Notes: generated by a model from the letters alone, not told the origin. A DNA stretch of 64,000 nucleotides from Lacrimispora sphenoides JCM 1415 (GCF_900105615.1 NZ_LT630003.1:3353501-3417500); one strand, 5' to 3'. Counted from the stretch's first letter, positions 51,109-59,981 are shown. Numbers and translations: made by a program.

Positions 51109-52965
51109 TTATTCTAATTCAAACTGCCCTGTATGCAGTTGATAATACTTTCCTTTTTCCTGCAGCAATTCGTCATGGCTGCCCCGCTCAATAATCTCTC
51201 CTTTTTCAAGAACCAAGATGGCATCTGAGTTTCTTACGGTGGAAAGCCTGTGGGCAATGACGAATACCGTCCGGTCTTTCATTAGGGCATCCATCCCTTT
51301 TTCTATGAGTTTTTCTGTTCGTGTATCAATGGAGCTGGTGGCTTCATCCATGACAAGAACAGGCGGCTGTGATATGGCAGCCCTGGCGATGGCGATCAGC
51401 TGCCTCTGGCCCTGTGATAAATTGCTGCCGTCACTTTCTAACATAGTATCGTATCCATTGGGAAGACGCCTTATAAAGGAATCCGCATTTGCGATTTTTG
51501 CGGCAGCCAGTATGTCTTCACGGGAAGCATTCAGTCTTCCATACCGGATATTATCTGCAATGCTTCCGGTAAATAAGTGGGTATCCTGTATGACCAGAGA
51601 AATGGAACGCCTTAAATCATCTTTTTTTATGTTTCGGATATCGATTCCATCGTAGGTTATGGTGCCCCCATTTAATTCGTAAAATCGGTTAATAAGGTTG
51701 ATGATAGTCGTTTTTCCCGCGCCGGTAGAACCAACGAATGCGATCTTCTGACCAGGCTTGGCATACAGGCTGATGCTGTTTAAAATAGTGTTTCCGCCTG
51801 TATAACCGAAAACCACATCGTGAAACCGGACATCTCCCTTTAAAGGGACCAGAAGATATCCGTGATCTTTGTCAGGAACTTTCCAGGCAAACGAACCGGT
51901 ATAAATATCCGTTTCCTTAAGGCTCCCATCTGCCTCCTGCTCCACCCTCTTTAAAGTGACGGTTCCTTCATCATTTTCAGGCTCTTCCTCCATCATATTA
52001 AAAATCTTTTCTGCACTGGCCAGCGCTACCATGAGAAAATTGATCTGCATGGTAAACTGGTTCATAGGCATGGCACTCTGCCTGACATAAACCAGATACG
52101 AGGCCAGAGTTCCCATATTAATAAGTCCGGACAGAGCGAACAATCCGCCCACACAGGCAGAAATGGCATAATTAATGTAAGAAAGAGAAACTATCGTAGG
52201 AACGGTAATGCCTGTATAAGTTGCGGCCATTGTCGAGGAAATCCTCAATTTCTCATTCAGCTCACAAAACTTTTTTAAGTCCTGTTTTTCATGGCGGAAA
52301 ATCTTTTCTACTTTCTGCCCTTCCACCATTTCCTCAACGTAACCATTAATATTTCCCAGATTCTTCTGCTGTTCTACAAAATATCTTTTGCTCAGCGTCC
52401 CATTGTGACGAATATATATTAACATAATCAGGAGAAAAAATACAACGATTAATGACAGCTTCCAGTCCAGGAGGATTAGCATGATAATGGTACCTGTGGA
52501 AGTGATAAAGCTCTGGATCAGTAATGTAAAGCTGTTGTTGAGCGCTTCCGAGATGGTGTCGACATCATTTGTAAAATGACTCATTAAATCCCCGTGTGTA
52601 TGGGTATCAAAAAATTCTAAAGGAAGCTTCTGGGTATGGCGGAATAAGTCTATCCTTATCTCACTGACCACCTTCTGGGAAACGTGGACCATCATCCGGC
52701 TATAAATCAGACAGGAAACAGCTCCCGCCAGATAGATCAGTCCCATGATAACAATCATTCTCACAAGACCGGGTATATCCCCCGGCAGAATGTATTCGTT
52801 TATGACCGGTTTCAGCAGATAGGTTCCCATGATTCCGGAAAATGCACTGATGCTGACCAGGATCGCTATGGCCAGCATGGAAAGCTTATAATGGCCGATG
52901 TATTTCAAAAGCTTTACCAGAGCTTTTTTTGTGTTTTGGGGTCTTACATGTCCGGTATTCTTCAT
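51109..52965 (-). CDS. ABC exporter half-transporter (membrane plus ATPase), second of a pair
   Basis: 618 residues: six-helix ABC membrane domain (about 20-330), an unusual insert at about 335-390 before the ATPase domain (DNDEGTVTLKRVEQEADGSL), then the nucleotide-binding domain with GSTGAGKTTI, LSQGQRQLIAIARA and PPVLVMDEATSSIDT. It forms a heterodimeric multidrug-type exporter with the preceding gene, whose stop overlaps this start by one base (TAATG). Confidence 0.93.
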   Translation of the reverse strand: MKNTGHVRPQNTKKALVKLLKYIGHYKLSMLAIAILVSISAFSGIMGTYLLKPVINEYILPGDIPGLVRMIVIMGLIYLAGAVSCLIYSRMMVHVSQKVVSEIRIDLFRHTQKLPLEFFDTHTHGDLMSHFTNDVDTISEALNNSFTLLIQSFITSTGTIIMLILLDWKLSLIVVFFLLIMLIYIRHNGTLSKRYFVEQQKNLGNINGYVEEMVEGQKVEKIFRHEKQDLKKFCELNEKLRISSTMAATYTGITVPTIVSLSYINYAISACVGGLFALSGLINMGTLASYLVYVRQSAMPMNQFTMQINFLMVALASAEKIFNMMEEEPENDEGTVTLKRVEQEADGSLKETDIYTGSFAWKVPDKDHGYLLVPLKGDVRFHDVVFGYTGGNTILNSISLYAKPGQKIAFVGSTGAGKTTIINLINRFYELNGGTITYDGIDIRNIKKDDLRRSISLVIQDTHLFTGSIADNIRYGRLNASREDILAAAKIANADSFIRRLPNGYDTMLESDGSNLSQGQRQLIAIARAAISQPPVLVMDEATSSIDTRTEKLIEKGMDALMKDRTVFVIAHRLSTVRNSDAILVLEKGEIIERGSHDELLQEKGKYYQLHTGQFELE

Positions 52966-54692
52966 TAGGACTGGACACCTCCTTTCTGCTGGGAAAAATA
53001 AATATCCTGATATATTTCATTGTCAGCCAGCAGCTGATCATGAGTTCCAATGGCATTTATTTTTCCGTCATCAAGGATCATGATCTGGTCGGCATCCATG
53101 ATAGAGGATATCCGCTGGCTGATAATGATCTTTGTCATGCCGGGAAGGGATTTTTCCAGGCCCTCTTTAATCTTTGCTTCTGTCTCGGTATCAAGGGCGC
53201 TTGTAGAATCGTCCAGAATGAGTACCTTTGGCGCTTTTAAGATCGCTCTCGCAATGCATAGCCGCTGTTTCTGTCCGCCTGAGACGTTAACACCTCCCTG
53301 CCCCAGCTCCGTATCATATCCATGATCCAGTCGGCCGATAAATTCATTAACACAGGCAATGCTGCATGCTCTTTCTATTTCTTCATCCGTTGCATCCTCT
53401 TTTCCCCAGTAAAGATTTTCCTTCACTGAGCCGGAAAAAAGGGTATTCTTCTGTAACACCATGGCAATGGAATCCCTTAGGTGGTCCTGAGTATATTCGT
53501 ATATAGGATGACCGTCTATGATAATATTACCGGCTGTCACCTCATAGAGCCTTGGAATCAGCTGCACCAGAGTACTTTTGGCGGCACCTGTCTGACCAAT
53601 GATTCCTACGGTCTCACCGGGCCCAATTTCAAAGGAAATATCGGAAAGCACATATTCCTTTGCATCTTCCTTATATTTAAAGTATACATGTTCAAACCGG
53701 ATCCTTCCTTCTTTGATGGTGATATCTTTTGCGCGGTCATCATTGATGGTCGGTTCTTCCTCTAAGACTTCTGAAATCCTCTTCCATGAGGTTAAGGACC
53801 GGGTAAACAAAAGAAAAACATTGGAAAACATCATAAGAGAATTAAGCACCTGCAATACATAGCTAAGAAAGCTGGTCAGGGCACCTACCTTCATGTTACC
53901 GATCATAACCAGGTTTCCGCCAAACCACAGGATACTCAATATGGTCCCATACATAACAAACTGTAAGGCAGGCATATTTAAGGCTGCCAGAGAAAAGGAT
54001 CTTTCGGAGGAATTCTGTAAATTCATGTTTCCCTCTTTAAATTTACTTATCTCATAATCGCCCCGGACATAAGCCTTTACCACGCGGATGGCGATCAGAT
54101 TCTCCTGAATGATCCGGTTCACAAGATCAACGGCTCCCTGCATTTTTGTGTATAAGGGTCTTACATTTTTAATGATTGTAAATAAAATGACAGCCAGCAC
54201 GGGGGCTGCAATTAAAAATACCACAGCCAGTTCGGCATTCAACCGGAAGGAAACGATCAATGCAGTCATCATCATTACTGGAGAACGAAAACCAGGACGC
54301 ATTCCGTTTGTAATGGAATTCTGGATTGTGGTAACATCGCTGGTCAGCCTTGTTACCAGAGAAGGGGTACTGAACCGGTCCGTGTTAGCAAAAGAATACG
54401 TCTGCATTTTTTGAAACTCTGCCATTCGGATCTGAGCTCCCACACCATTTCCGCAGATCGCGGTATACCGGGCGCATGCATGCCCGAGAAAAAGAGAAAT
54501 AACAGCAAAGAATACCATTTGAAATCCTTTTAGAAATATGTAATTTCTATCACCGTTTGCAACTCCCACATCAATGATGTCAGCCATAATCATGGGAATA
54601 ACTAATTCAAAAATGGTTTCCGCCTCAATACAGATGATCGCAAGAATGAATTCTTTTTTGTACTTTTTTGCATAGAGAATTAAATTTTTCAT
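52965..54692 (-). CDS. ABC exporter half-transporter (membrane plus ATPase), first of a pair
   Basis: 575 residues from ATG 54692 (GGGAG upstream). ABC membrane domain (MKNLILYAKKYKKEFILAII start, six helices) and ATPase with GQTGAAKSTL (Walker A), VSGGQKQRLCIARA and LILDDSTSALDTETE. The Asp at the catalytic Glu position of Walker B (LDDS instead of LDEA) suggests a degenerate ATP site, as in heterodimeric exporters such as BmrCD or TM287/288. It is first in the operon behind a consensus promoter with tandem operators. Confidence 0.93.
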   Translation of the reverse strand: MKNLILYAKKYKKEFILAIICIEAETIFELVIPMIMADIIDVGVANGDRNYIFLKGFQMVFFAVISLFLGHACARYTAICGNGVGAQIRMAEFQKMQTYSFANTDRFSTPSLVTRLTSDVTTIQNSITNGMRPGFRSPVMMMTALIVSFRLNAELAVVFLIAAPVLAVILFTIIKNVRPLYTKMQGAVDLVNRIIQENLIAIRVVKAYVRGDYEISKFKEGNMNLQNSSERSFSLAALNMPALQFVMYGTILSILWFGGNLVMIGNMKVGALTSFLSYVLQVLNSLMMFSNVFLLFTRSLTSWKRISEVLEEEPTINDDRAKDITIKEGRIRFEHVYFKYKEDAKEYVLSDISFEIGPGETVGIIGQTGAAKSTLVQLIPRLYEVTAGNIIIDGHPIYEYTQDHLRDSIAMVLQKNTLFSGSVKENLYWGKEDATDEEIERACSIACVNEFIGRLDHGYDTELGQGGVNVSGGQKQRLCIARAILKAPKVLILDDSTSALDTETEAKIKEGLEKSLPGMTKIIISQRISSIMDADQIMILDDGKINAIGTHDQLLADNEIYQDIYFSQQKGGVQS

Positions 54693-54718
54693 ATCAGGCT
54701 CCCGTGTTAGTTGTTGTA

Positions 54719-54744
54719 GCAATTATTGCACTTGCAACAATTGC
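54719..54744 (-). promoter_or_regulatory. Two tandem MarR-type operators
   Basis: GCAATTATTGC (54719-54729) and GCAACAATTGC (54734-54744) share the pattern GCAAnnATTGC and start 15 bases apart, directly downstream of the -10 of the exporter promoter. A repressor bound here would block initiation; the MarR protein of the same operon is the obvious candidate. Confidence 0.6.
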
Positions 54745-54754
54745 ACACATAACT

Positions 54755-54782
54755 ATTATATCGTGATTCTTTGAATTGTCAA
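54755..54782 (-). promoter_or_regulatory. Consensus promoter of the exporter-MarR operon
   Basis: On the minus strand, TTGACA (54777-54782) and TATAAT (54755-54760) are both perfect and lie 16 bases apart. Confidence 0.85.
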
Positions 54783-54967
54783 TGGATTTTATAGTACCCT
54801 TTCTAGAAAATGTAGGCAGGCTGACACCATTTTACGCTCCTCTGCCTGGTTTACTGTTGCCATGGCATTCACAAATCAGAGATTTTTTTAAGAAACCGGA
54901 TAAAGCAAATCAAAGAGCTATCAAAACTTGCAGCGTCATTTCCCAATAATTTTATTCATAAACTAAG

Positions 54968-55009
54968 AATCCCTCTCAGACAATGACTTTGTCCGAGAGG
55001 GATTTTTCA
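54968..55009. terminator. Terminator with no recognised gene in front of it
   Basis: AATCCCTCTC (54968-54977) with GAGAGGGATT (54995-55004), extended by GACA/TGTC inside, followed by T5. The plus-strand stretch before it (about 54850-54988) has a short open frame that reads FLRNRIKQIKELSKLAASFP before stopping inside the hairpin; I do not recognise it, and it may be the tail of a decayed gene. I see nothing else in 54783-55020. Confidence 0.7.
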
Positions 55010-55026
55010 GATATTTTCATTTTTTA

Positions 55027-55056
55027 TTGGTATATTTACAAGTTGGATCATATAAT
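55027..55056 (+). promoter_or_regulatory. Probable promoter of the small toxin gene
   Basis: TATAAT at 55051-55056 is perfect; a -35-like TTGGTA (55027-55032) lies 18 bases upstream. The predicted transcript has a leader of about 75 bases before the ATG at 55136, long enough to hold the 5' pairing arm. Confidence 0.6.
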
Positions 55057-55135
55057 TATACTGGCAGGTACAAACTGCTGGCAATCGTGTATAGGGTGGT
55101 AGGCCTCGATTCTACATAGAATGGAGGTGTTGCTC

Positions 55136-55222
55136 ATGAAGAATTTTGACTTTAAGGACTTAATGTCTTTTGGTATGTTCCTTCTAGCACTGCTGACATT
55201 CGTCATTATGACATGTCGCTAA
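55136..55222 (+). CDS. Small hydrophobic peptide, holin-like type I toxin candidate, 28 aa
   Basis: 28 residues: a short polar start (MKNFDFKDLMS) followed by a single membrane helix (FGMFLLALLTFVIMTC) and a final Arg. This matches the pattern of the small putative holin-like toxins of Firmicutes (TxpA/BsrG style: LMxFGxFxLALLTFVI). GGAGG lies 9 bases upstream of the ATG. The gene has its own promoter and terminator, and its leader and trailer contain complementary arms. Type I toxins act by disturbing the membrane. Nothing proves toxicity here. Confidence 0.65.
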   Translation: MKNFDFKDLMSFGMFLLALLTFVIMTCR

Positions 55223-55224
55223 AC

Positions 55225-55275
55225 GCAAAAGACCTTCCCTGTACTTTGGCCGGTCGGGAAAGTCTTTGCTTTTCT
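55225..55275 (+). terminator. Terminator after the toxin gene
   Basis: GCAAAAGACCTTCCC (55225-55239) pairs with GGGAAAGTCTTTGC (55256-55269) with one bulge, followed by TTTTC. Confidence 0.75.
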
Positions 55276-55311
55276 AATTAGCCAACCACCCTGTGGCGAT
55301 TGCCTTTCTTT
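55225..55311 (-). ncRNA. Candidate antisense RNA to the toxin mRNA
   Basis: On the minus strand, TATAAT-like boxes lie at 55312-55322; transcription from there would run through 55304-55225 and be complementary to the 3' end of the toxin transcript, as RatA is to txpA. No strong -35 is visible and the exact ends are unknown. Confidence 0.35.
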
Positions 55312-55416
55312 ATTATATTATACATACTCTTTAAAATATTACAAGTACAAGATTTTATTTTAAAATCTTTGTAACTACTTCCTGTTTTAAGCTGTCTAAA
55401 GACTGAAATTACAAAA

Positions 55417-55471
55417 AGCGAAAACCTTATTAAATTAAGGCATTCGCTACAAATAAAAAGGTGCGAGACTG
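55417..55471 (-). repeat. tRNA-3'-end plus terminator module, degenerate copy A
   Basis: On the minus strand it reads CGGGTTCAGTCTCGCACC, like the T-arm and acceptor end of the tRNA-Gly at 62839, then a T-rich spacer and the hairpin AGCGAA/TTCGCT (55417-55448), then T5. The tRNA body is missing. It matches copy C at 62795-62846 in order and orientation. A separate hairpin, ATAGCGTAG (55508-55516) with CTACGCTAT (55529-55537), follows on the plus side. I see no gene in 55276-55670. Confidence 0.55.
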
Positions 55472-55670
55472 AACCCGAACTGATATGCCCCCTTAAAGTA
55501 AGACTTTATAGCGTAGCAGTTTTAACTACTACGCTATTTCTTTATGCAGCTTAAAGACCAAGCTAAAGCAGCATATACCACTTTTTTCTCTTGTCCAAAG
55601 GTCATGATTCCCCCTGCAGTGGAATGGTTTGCAGCAGTTTATGAATTCAACCTCACTCACCTCCTATCAA

Positions 55671-56021
55671 CTATTTGCTCTTAGCCTGTTCTATACAGTC
55701 CTTTACCGCAGTCTTGATTGCATCACTGGTCACCGTAGCAGAGGCAACCGCATCCACCTCCCAGGTTAGCTCTTCCACAATTTTGGCGGGCAATTCTTCA
55801 ATCGCTCTGTCGCCAATGCCAACGGTTTCATTGTGATCGGTTATTTTTACAGAAAGAAGGGAATCCTGATCAAATTCCACCTCCACTTCCACATCACCGG
55901 CATAGCCTTCGGCGGCAGCCGTATAAGTTCCGGCTTTATAGGTATCTGAGGAACCTCCGCATCCGGCGAAAAGTGCCAGTATACACAATGCCGCAGCTAT
56001 CGCTAAAGTCATTTTTTTCAT
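55671..56021 (-). CDS. FMN-binding domain lipoprotein
   Basis: 116 residues: lipoprotein signal ending LFAGC (Cys21), then an FMN_bind domain (GTYTAAAEGYAGDVEVEVEF, DHNETVGIGDRAIEELP, VDAVASATVTSDAIKTAV). The SATVTS stretch is where FMN is covalently attached to Thr in NqrC/RnfG-type proteins. A surface electron carrier, perhaps for ferric reductase-like or extracellular electron transfer. It lies 35 bases downstream of the iron-uptake ATPase gene and may be part of that operon, which would suit iron reduction. Confidence 0.85.
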   Translation of the reverse strand: MKKMTLAIAAALCILALFAGCGGSSDTYKAGTYTAAAEGYAGDVEVEVEFDQDSLLSVKITDHNETVGIGDRAIEELPAKIVEELTWEVDAVASATVTSDAIKTAVKDCIEQAKSK

Positions 56022-56056
56022 TATTCATTTCCTCCGTTTCCCTTTTTCTGATTCTG

Positions 56057-56857
56057 TTATTGAAATACCTGTCCTCCCACGCCGTAAGGCAGACATACGG
56101 GAACAGCCAGAACAGGATGAGGAATCACCACCGCCTCCACATCGAAAACCTCCCGGAGCGTCTTGGGTGTAATCACATTCTCCGGCGAACCGGCGCTGTG
56201 TTTTTTTCCGGCCTTGATTGCCACTAAATAATCGGAAAACATAATGGCGTGATTCAGGTCATGGAGAACCATAACCACAGTAACACCCTGTACCTCATTT
56301 AATTTCCGCAAAAGCTGTAGGACTTCCAACTGGTGCGAAATATCCAGATATGTAGTTGGCTCATCCAAAAACAGGAGTTCTGTTTTTTGCGCTAATGCCA
56401 TGGCAATCCACCCCCGCTGCCGTTGGCCGCCGGAAAGCTGATCCATTTCCCGGTCGGCAAGTTCTGTCATGCTTGTGCTGGACAGCGCCCATCGGATGAT
56501 TTCCTGATCTTTTGATGTAAGTCCTGACAGCTTGGTGCGGTGGGGAAAACGCCCGTATTCCACTAAGTCGCTCACAGTGATACCGGTAGGCGTCTGGGCA
56601 CCCTGGGGAAGGAGCGCCAGCTTTTGTGCCACCAGCTTGGTTGGCATACTGTGAATGGGCTGGCCTTCCAGATAGACTGCTCCGCCGGACGGCACGATAA
56701 GGCGGGACATGGTTTTCAAAATGGTTGATTTTCCAGAGCCATTGGAGCCAATCAGCGTTGTTATTTTCCCTGCGGGTATGTCAATATCCATATCACGGAA
56801 AACCGAAATGCCGTTATATCCGGCGGACAGCTTATCCGCTGTAATACATGATTGCAC
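56057..56857 (-). CDS. Iron-siderophore ABC transporter ATP-binding protein
   Basis: 266 residues of the FepC/FhuC type: Walker A GSNGSGKSTI, signature LSGGQRQRGWIAMALAQ, Walker B LLFLDEPTTYLDI, H-loop VLHDLNHAI. GTG start with AAGGAGG upstream. Energises uptake of ferric siderophores together with the two permeases encoded just upstream. Confidence 0.93.
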   Translation of the reverse strand: MQSCITADKLSAGYNGISVFRDMDIDIPAGKITTLIGSNGSGKSTILKTMSRLIVPSGGAVYLEGQPIHSMPTKLVAQKLALLPQGAQTPTGITVSDLVEYGRFPHRTKLSGLTSKDQEIIRWALSSTSMTELADREMDQLSGGQRQRGWIAMALAQKTELLFLDEPTTYLDISHQLEVLQLLRKLNEVQGVTVVMVLHDLNHAIMFSDYLVAIKAGKKHSAGSPENVITPKTLREVFDVEAVVIPHPVLAVPVCLPYGVGGQVFQ

Positions 56858-56871
56858 GATCTTTCACCTCC

Positions 56872-57870
56872 TTATGCCTGCCTGCGAAGCAGAATGAGAA
56901 AATAGGGTGCGGCCAGAACGGAAATCACGATTCCAACCGGTATTTCAATGACTCCAAAAAGAGAACGCCCTATGGTATCCGCAAAAAGCAGGAGTAATCC
57001 CCCAAGCAACATGGATACAGGCAAGAGCACATGGTGCCTTCCGCCTACAAATTTTCTTGCTATATGGGGGGCAACCAACCCGATAAAGCCGATTCCGCCG
57101 CTAACGGAAATGCAGCTGGCTGCCAATGCCACTGCCACCATCAATAAGGTTCTTCGTTCCCTCTCCACGCGAACCCCCAATGCAAGGGATGCTTCTTCTC
57201 CCAAAAGCAGTAAGTCCAAAATACCTGCTTTCGCAAGAAGCAGCGGAATCAGAATCAGCAGATAGGGAAGCAGTGCCTTCACCTGATACCAGCTGGTGCC
57301 CCAGATATTGCCTGCCAGCCATCTGGCTGCCAGCTGATAGCTGCTGTTTTCCATGTCGGCAGCCATAATCAGCATCAGGGACGAAAAACCGGCCGAAATG
57401 CCAATGCCGCCAAGCAAGAGATAAGACGGTATGATCTTCCCGCTTCTTTTGGAAAATCCATATAGCATGCCCGCTGCCAGTAACCCACCCGCCATGGCAA
57501 AAAGCGGCTGATAAACCATGGTTCTGATATGCAAGGTGGGAAATAAAGTCAAAAACAGCATGACTGTAAATCCAGCTCCCGCATTGATTCCCAATACCCC
57601 CGGATCAGCCAGTGGATTTTCTGTCACCGCCTGCAGTGTACAGCCGGACAGTGCCAATCCCATTCCGCATAAGACGGCAAGAATAATGCGGGGAAGGCGA
57701 ATTTTCAAAAGAGTGACGGATGCATCCGGGGCGCCCGGATGGAGCAGGCTTGCAATTACGTCTGAATAAGGGATATTTGAATAGCCGCAGTTGATTGATA
57801 GCAGGATAGCCCCGGTTACCGCTAACAGGAGAACCAATGGTACTAACTTTTGCCTGTGTTTCTTTTTCAT
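56872..57870 (-). CDS. Iron-siderophore ABC transporter permease 2
   Basis: 332 residues, FecCD family with about nine to ten helices: LPRIILAVLCGMGLALSGCT, NPLADPGVLGINAGAGF, and GFIGLVAPHIARKFVG near the C-terminus, which contacts the ATPase. Its ATG overlaps the stop of permease 1 by four bases. AAAGGAG upstream. Confidence 0.94.
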   Translation of the reverse strand: MKKKHRQKLVPLVLLLAVTGAILLSINCGYSNIPYSDVIASLLHPGAPDASVTLLKIRLPRIILAVLCGMGLALSGCTLQAVTENPLADPGVLGINAGAGFTVMLFLTLFPTLHIRTMVYQPLFAMAGGLLAAGMLYGFSKRSGKIIPSYLLLGGIGISAGFSSLMLIMAADMENSSYQLAARWLAGNIWGTSWYQVKALLPYLLILIPLLLAKAGILDLLLLGEEASLALGVRVERERRTLLMVAVALAASCISVSGGIGFIGLVAPHIARKFVGGRHHVLLPVSMLLGGLLLLFADTIGRSLFGVIEIPVGIVISVLAAPYFLILLRRQA

Positions 57871-58919
57871 AAAACTGCTCCTTTCTTCCGGTACGTCAGC
57901 ACCAGAAAGAACGGAACGCCAATGGCCGATACCAGCGCACCTACCGGCGTGTCAAAAGGAGCGTTAATGAAACGGGCGGCGATATCCGCCAGCACAAGCA
58001 GTATTGCCCCCAACAGGGCGGATACCGGCAAAAGCCTGCGGTAATCCTCACCGGCAAGGAATCGTGAAATGTGCGGCACGATCAGCCCCAGGAATGAGAT
58101 TCCGCCAACCAAGGATACGCTGGCCCCCGCCAAAATCAACACCGCTCCGATGCCGGTCAGACGAACAGCCCATACGTTTACACCGAGTCCCGCTGCGCTT
58201 TCCTCTCCCAGGACAAGCACCGATAACCTTCCAGAAAGAAGCTGGCTGATAAGCCCTGCACCCGCGATCCATGGCACGGTCAGGAGTAGGCTCTGCCATG
58301 TAATGCCGGATAAGCTCCCAGCCGTCCAAAACGACAGTGATTTTGAAAGTCCGAAGGTGAGGGAAATCCCCTGACTCATTGCAGTTAACAGGGCGGAAAC
58401 AGCACTTCCGGCCAAGATGAGCCGAATAGATCCGGATTTATGCTTGCCGACTCCTATCCCATATACCAGCAGAACGGCCAGTGCTGCTCCTATAAACGCG
58501 AAGAGCATCGTACCAAGGCTTGACAAGGACGGCAAAAGGACGGCGGTTAGAGCGACGAAAAATCCTGCCCCCGCATTGACTCCTAAAAGCCCGGCATCTG
58601 CCAAAGGATTCCTTGTCACACCCTGCATCACGCCGCCAGCAAGGGCAAAGGCCCCCCCGGTAAAGCAGGCGGCCAATGCTCTGGGCATACGCATCTCCAA
58701 CATAATTCTTCCTATGTCGGAAGATGCTGCAGGATGAAAAAGCGTATCTATTAAAATACTAATATTCCCGCCTGCCACACCGACGCTGGCTGAGAACAGG
58801 AGAGAGAGCAACAACGTACACCCCATCATAGCAAGAGAGAAAGCAAAGCCTGTTTTGGTCCGAAGCCATCCCACAGGCATAGGCGAAGGGCTTGCCAGGG
58901 CCCTGGGATTATTCAACAT
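57867..58919 (-). CDS. Iron-siderophore ABC transporter permease 1
   Basis: 350 residues from ATG 58919, FecCD family: MRMPRALAACFTGGAFALAG, NPLADAGLLGVNAGAGF, SFLGLIVPHISRFLAGED. The chosen start overlaps the end of the binding-protein gene by 11 bases and has no clear ribosome binding site, so translation is probably coupled; longer readings into the upstream gene are not supported by similarity. Forms the channel with permease 2. Confidence 0.92.
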   Translation of the reverse strand: MLNNPRALASPSPMPVGWLRTKTGFAFSLAMMGCTLLLSLLFSASVGVAGGNISILIDTLFHPAASSDIGRIMLEMRMPRALAACFTGGAFALAGGVMQGVTRNPLADAGLLGVNAGAGFFVALTAVLLPSLSSLGTMLFAFIGAALAVLLVYGIGVGKHKSGSIRLILAGSAVSALLTAMSQGISLTFGLSKSLSFWTAGSLSGITWQSLLLTVPWIAGAGLISQLLSGRLSVLVLGEESAAGLGVNVWAVRLTGIGAVLILAGASVSLVGGISFLGLIVPHISRFLAGEDYRRLLPVSALLGAILLVLADIAARFINAPFDTPVGALVSAIGVPFFLVLTYRKKGAVL

Positions 58920-59925
58920 TGCTGTGGTTGAGGATGGCGTTTGCCAGTTTTTCCATGTACAGTAGTTTGCCGTTTGCCGTATATGCCATATTATATTGCG
59001 CCTCATTCTTACCGAAATATACATTTCCAGCCTTTACTGCTTTTAGGTTCTGCCAAACAGGGCTGTTTCCTGTATCTCCAATCTGGCCATCATCGCTGAA
59101 AAAGAAGATATGATCCGCATCAATTTTGGAAAAGTACTCCGCGTCAACTACTTCTCCCCAGACCTCCTCCGGAACTCCCGAGGAAGGTGCCAGCTTCAAT
59201 TCATCGTATATCAGTTCCCCGGGGCCTCCGGTCCGATAAACATAGTAGGAACCGAAATGCACTGAATTGGCTTCCACAACAGCAAAGGTTTCCTCGCCAA
59301 CCGTTTCCTTAACCTTTGCGGAAAGCTCAGCGGCCTTTGCGTCATAATCAGCAAGCCACTGTGTCACAGCGTCCTCTTTCCCAAACCACTGGCCTAACTG
59401 CTGAAAGCGTCCCCGCCAGTTGACATAGCTGATGTCATCGTTAATCATCACCGTAGGGGCGATACCTTTAAGCTGCTCATATACCTTGTCATGCCGGATA
59501 TTCATAATAATAAGATCCGGTTTTAGCTCAGCGATTTTTTCAAGGTTCAAATCCCCAGATGCGGCGGCTCCGGAATAGTTGCCAACGATTTCAATCTTGT
59601 TATGGGTGAAATACTCCTGTAGATAGTCCGGAACGGTTATGCCATCATACATACTGGTGTTGGCTGATGCAATAAATGGCATGTCCAAAATGATTAGTTC
59701 ATCTACTAAACCGGAAACGTCCACAATGCGCTGCGGATTAGCGGGTATTTCAACTTGACCTTTCATGTCTTCAACCGTTATGGTATCGCCAGTTTGATCC
59801 GCTGGTTCTGCAGTCTGAGCGGAAGGTGTTGATTCTGATGTGTGTGAGTGATCTACCCCAGGCGAGCATGCGGCCAGTGCCGTCACCAGCATAAGACAAA
59901 TTGGAATCATAAGTCGTTTCTTCAC
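58909..59925 (-). CDS. Ferric siderophore-binding lipoprotein
   Basis: 338 residues: lipoprotein signal ending ALAAC (Cys20), then a class III helical-backbone binding domain (TITVEDMKGQVEIPANPQRI, KIAELKPDLIIMNIRHDKVY, EEVWGEVVDAEYFSKIDADH). Captures ferric siderophores outside the cell. GTG start with AGGAGG 6 bases upstream. First gene of the iron operon, behind a promoter whose spacer holds a DtxR/IdeR-like box. Confidence 0.93.
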   Translation of the reverse strand: MKKRLMIPICLMLVTALAACSPGVDHSHTSESTPSAQTAEPADQTGDTITVEDMKGQVEIPANPQRIVDVSGLVDELIILDMPFIASANTSMYDGITVPDYLQEYFTHNKIEIVGNYSGAAASGDLNLEKIAELKPDLIIMNIRHDKVYEQLKGIAPTVMINDDISYVNWRGRFQQLGQWFGKEDAVTQWLADYDAKAAELSAKVKETVGEETFAVVEANSVHFGSYYVYRTGGPGELIYDELKLAPSSGVPEEVWGEVVDAEYFSKIDADHIFFFSDDGQIGDTGNSPVWQNLKAVKAGNVYFGKNEAQYNMAYTANGKLLYMEKLANAILNHSNVE

Positions 59926-59951
59926 TTTTAACCTCCTCGTATAAATCGTGC

Positions 59952-59981
59952 ATTTTAGTTAGGCATAGCTAACCCTGATAA
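59952..59981 (-). promoter_or_regulatory. Promoter of the iron operon with an iron box in its spacer
   Basis: On the minus strand TTATCA (59976-59981) and TAAAAT (59952-59957) are 18 bases apart. The spacer contains the near-palindrome GTTAGGCATAGCTAAC (59958-59973, plus-strand reading), similar to DtxR/IdeR operators. A repressor bound there would block RNA polymerase when iron is plentiful. Confidence 0.65.

Larger units (their letters stand above)
55080..55304. repeat. Complementary arms flanking the toxin gene
   Basis: GGCAATCG (55080-55087) and GGGTGGT (55094-55100) before the gene are complementary to CGATTGCC (55297-55304) and ACCACCC (55285-55291) after it. In the mRNA, the 5' leader can thus pair with the 3' trailer, a hallmark of translationally inert type I toxin mRNAs. 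The 3' arm lies beyond the terminator at 55225-55275, so pairing needs read-through; otherwise the arms may belong to an antisense RNA. Confidence 0.6.
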
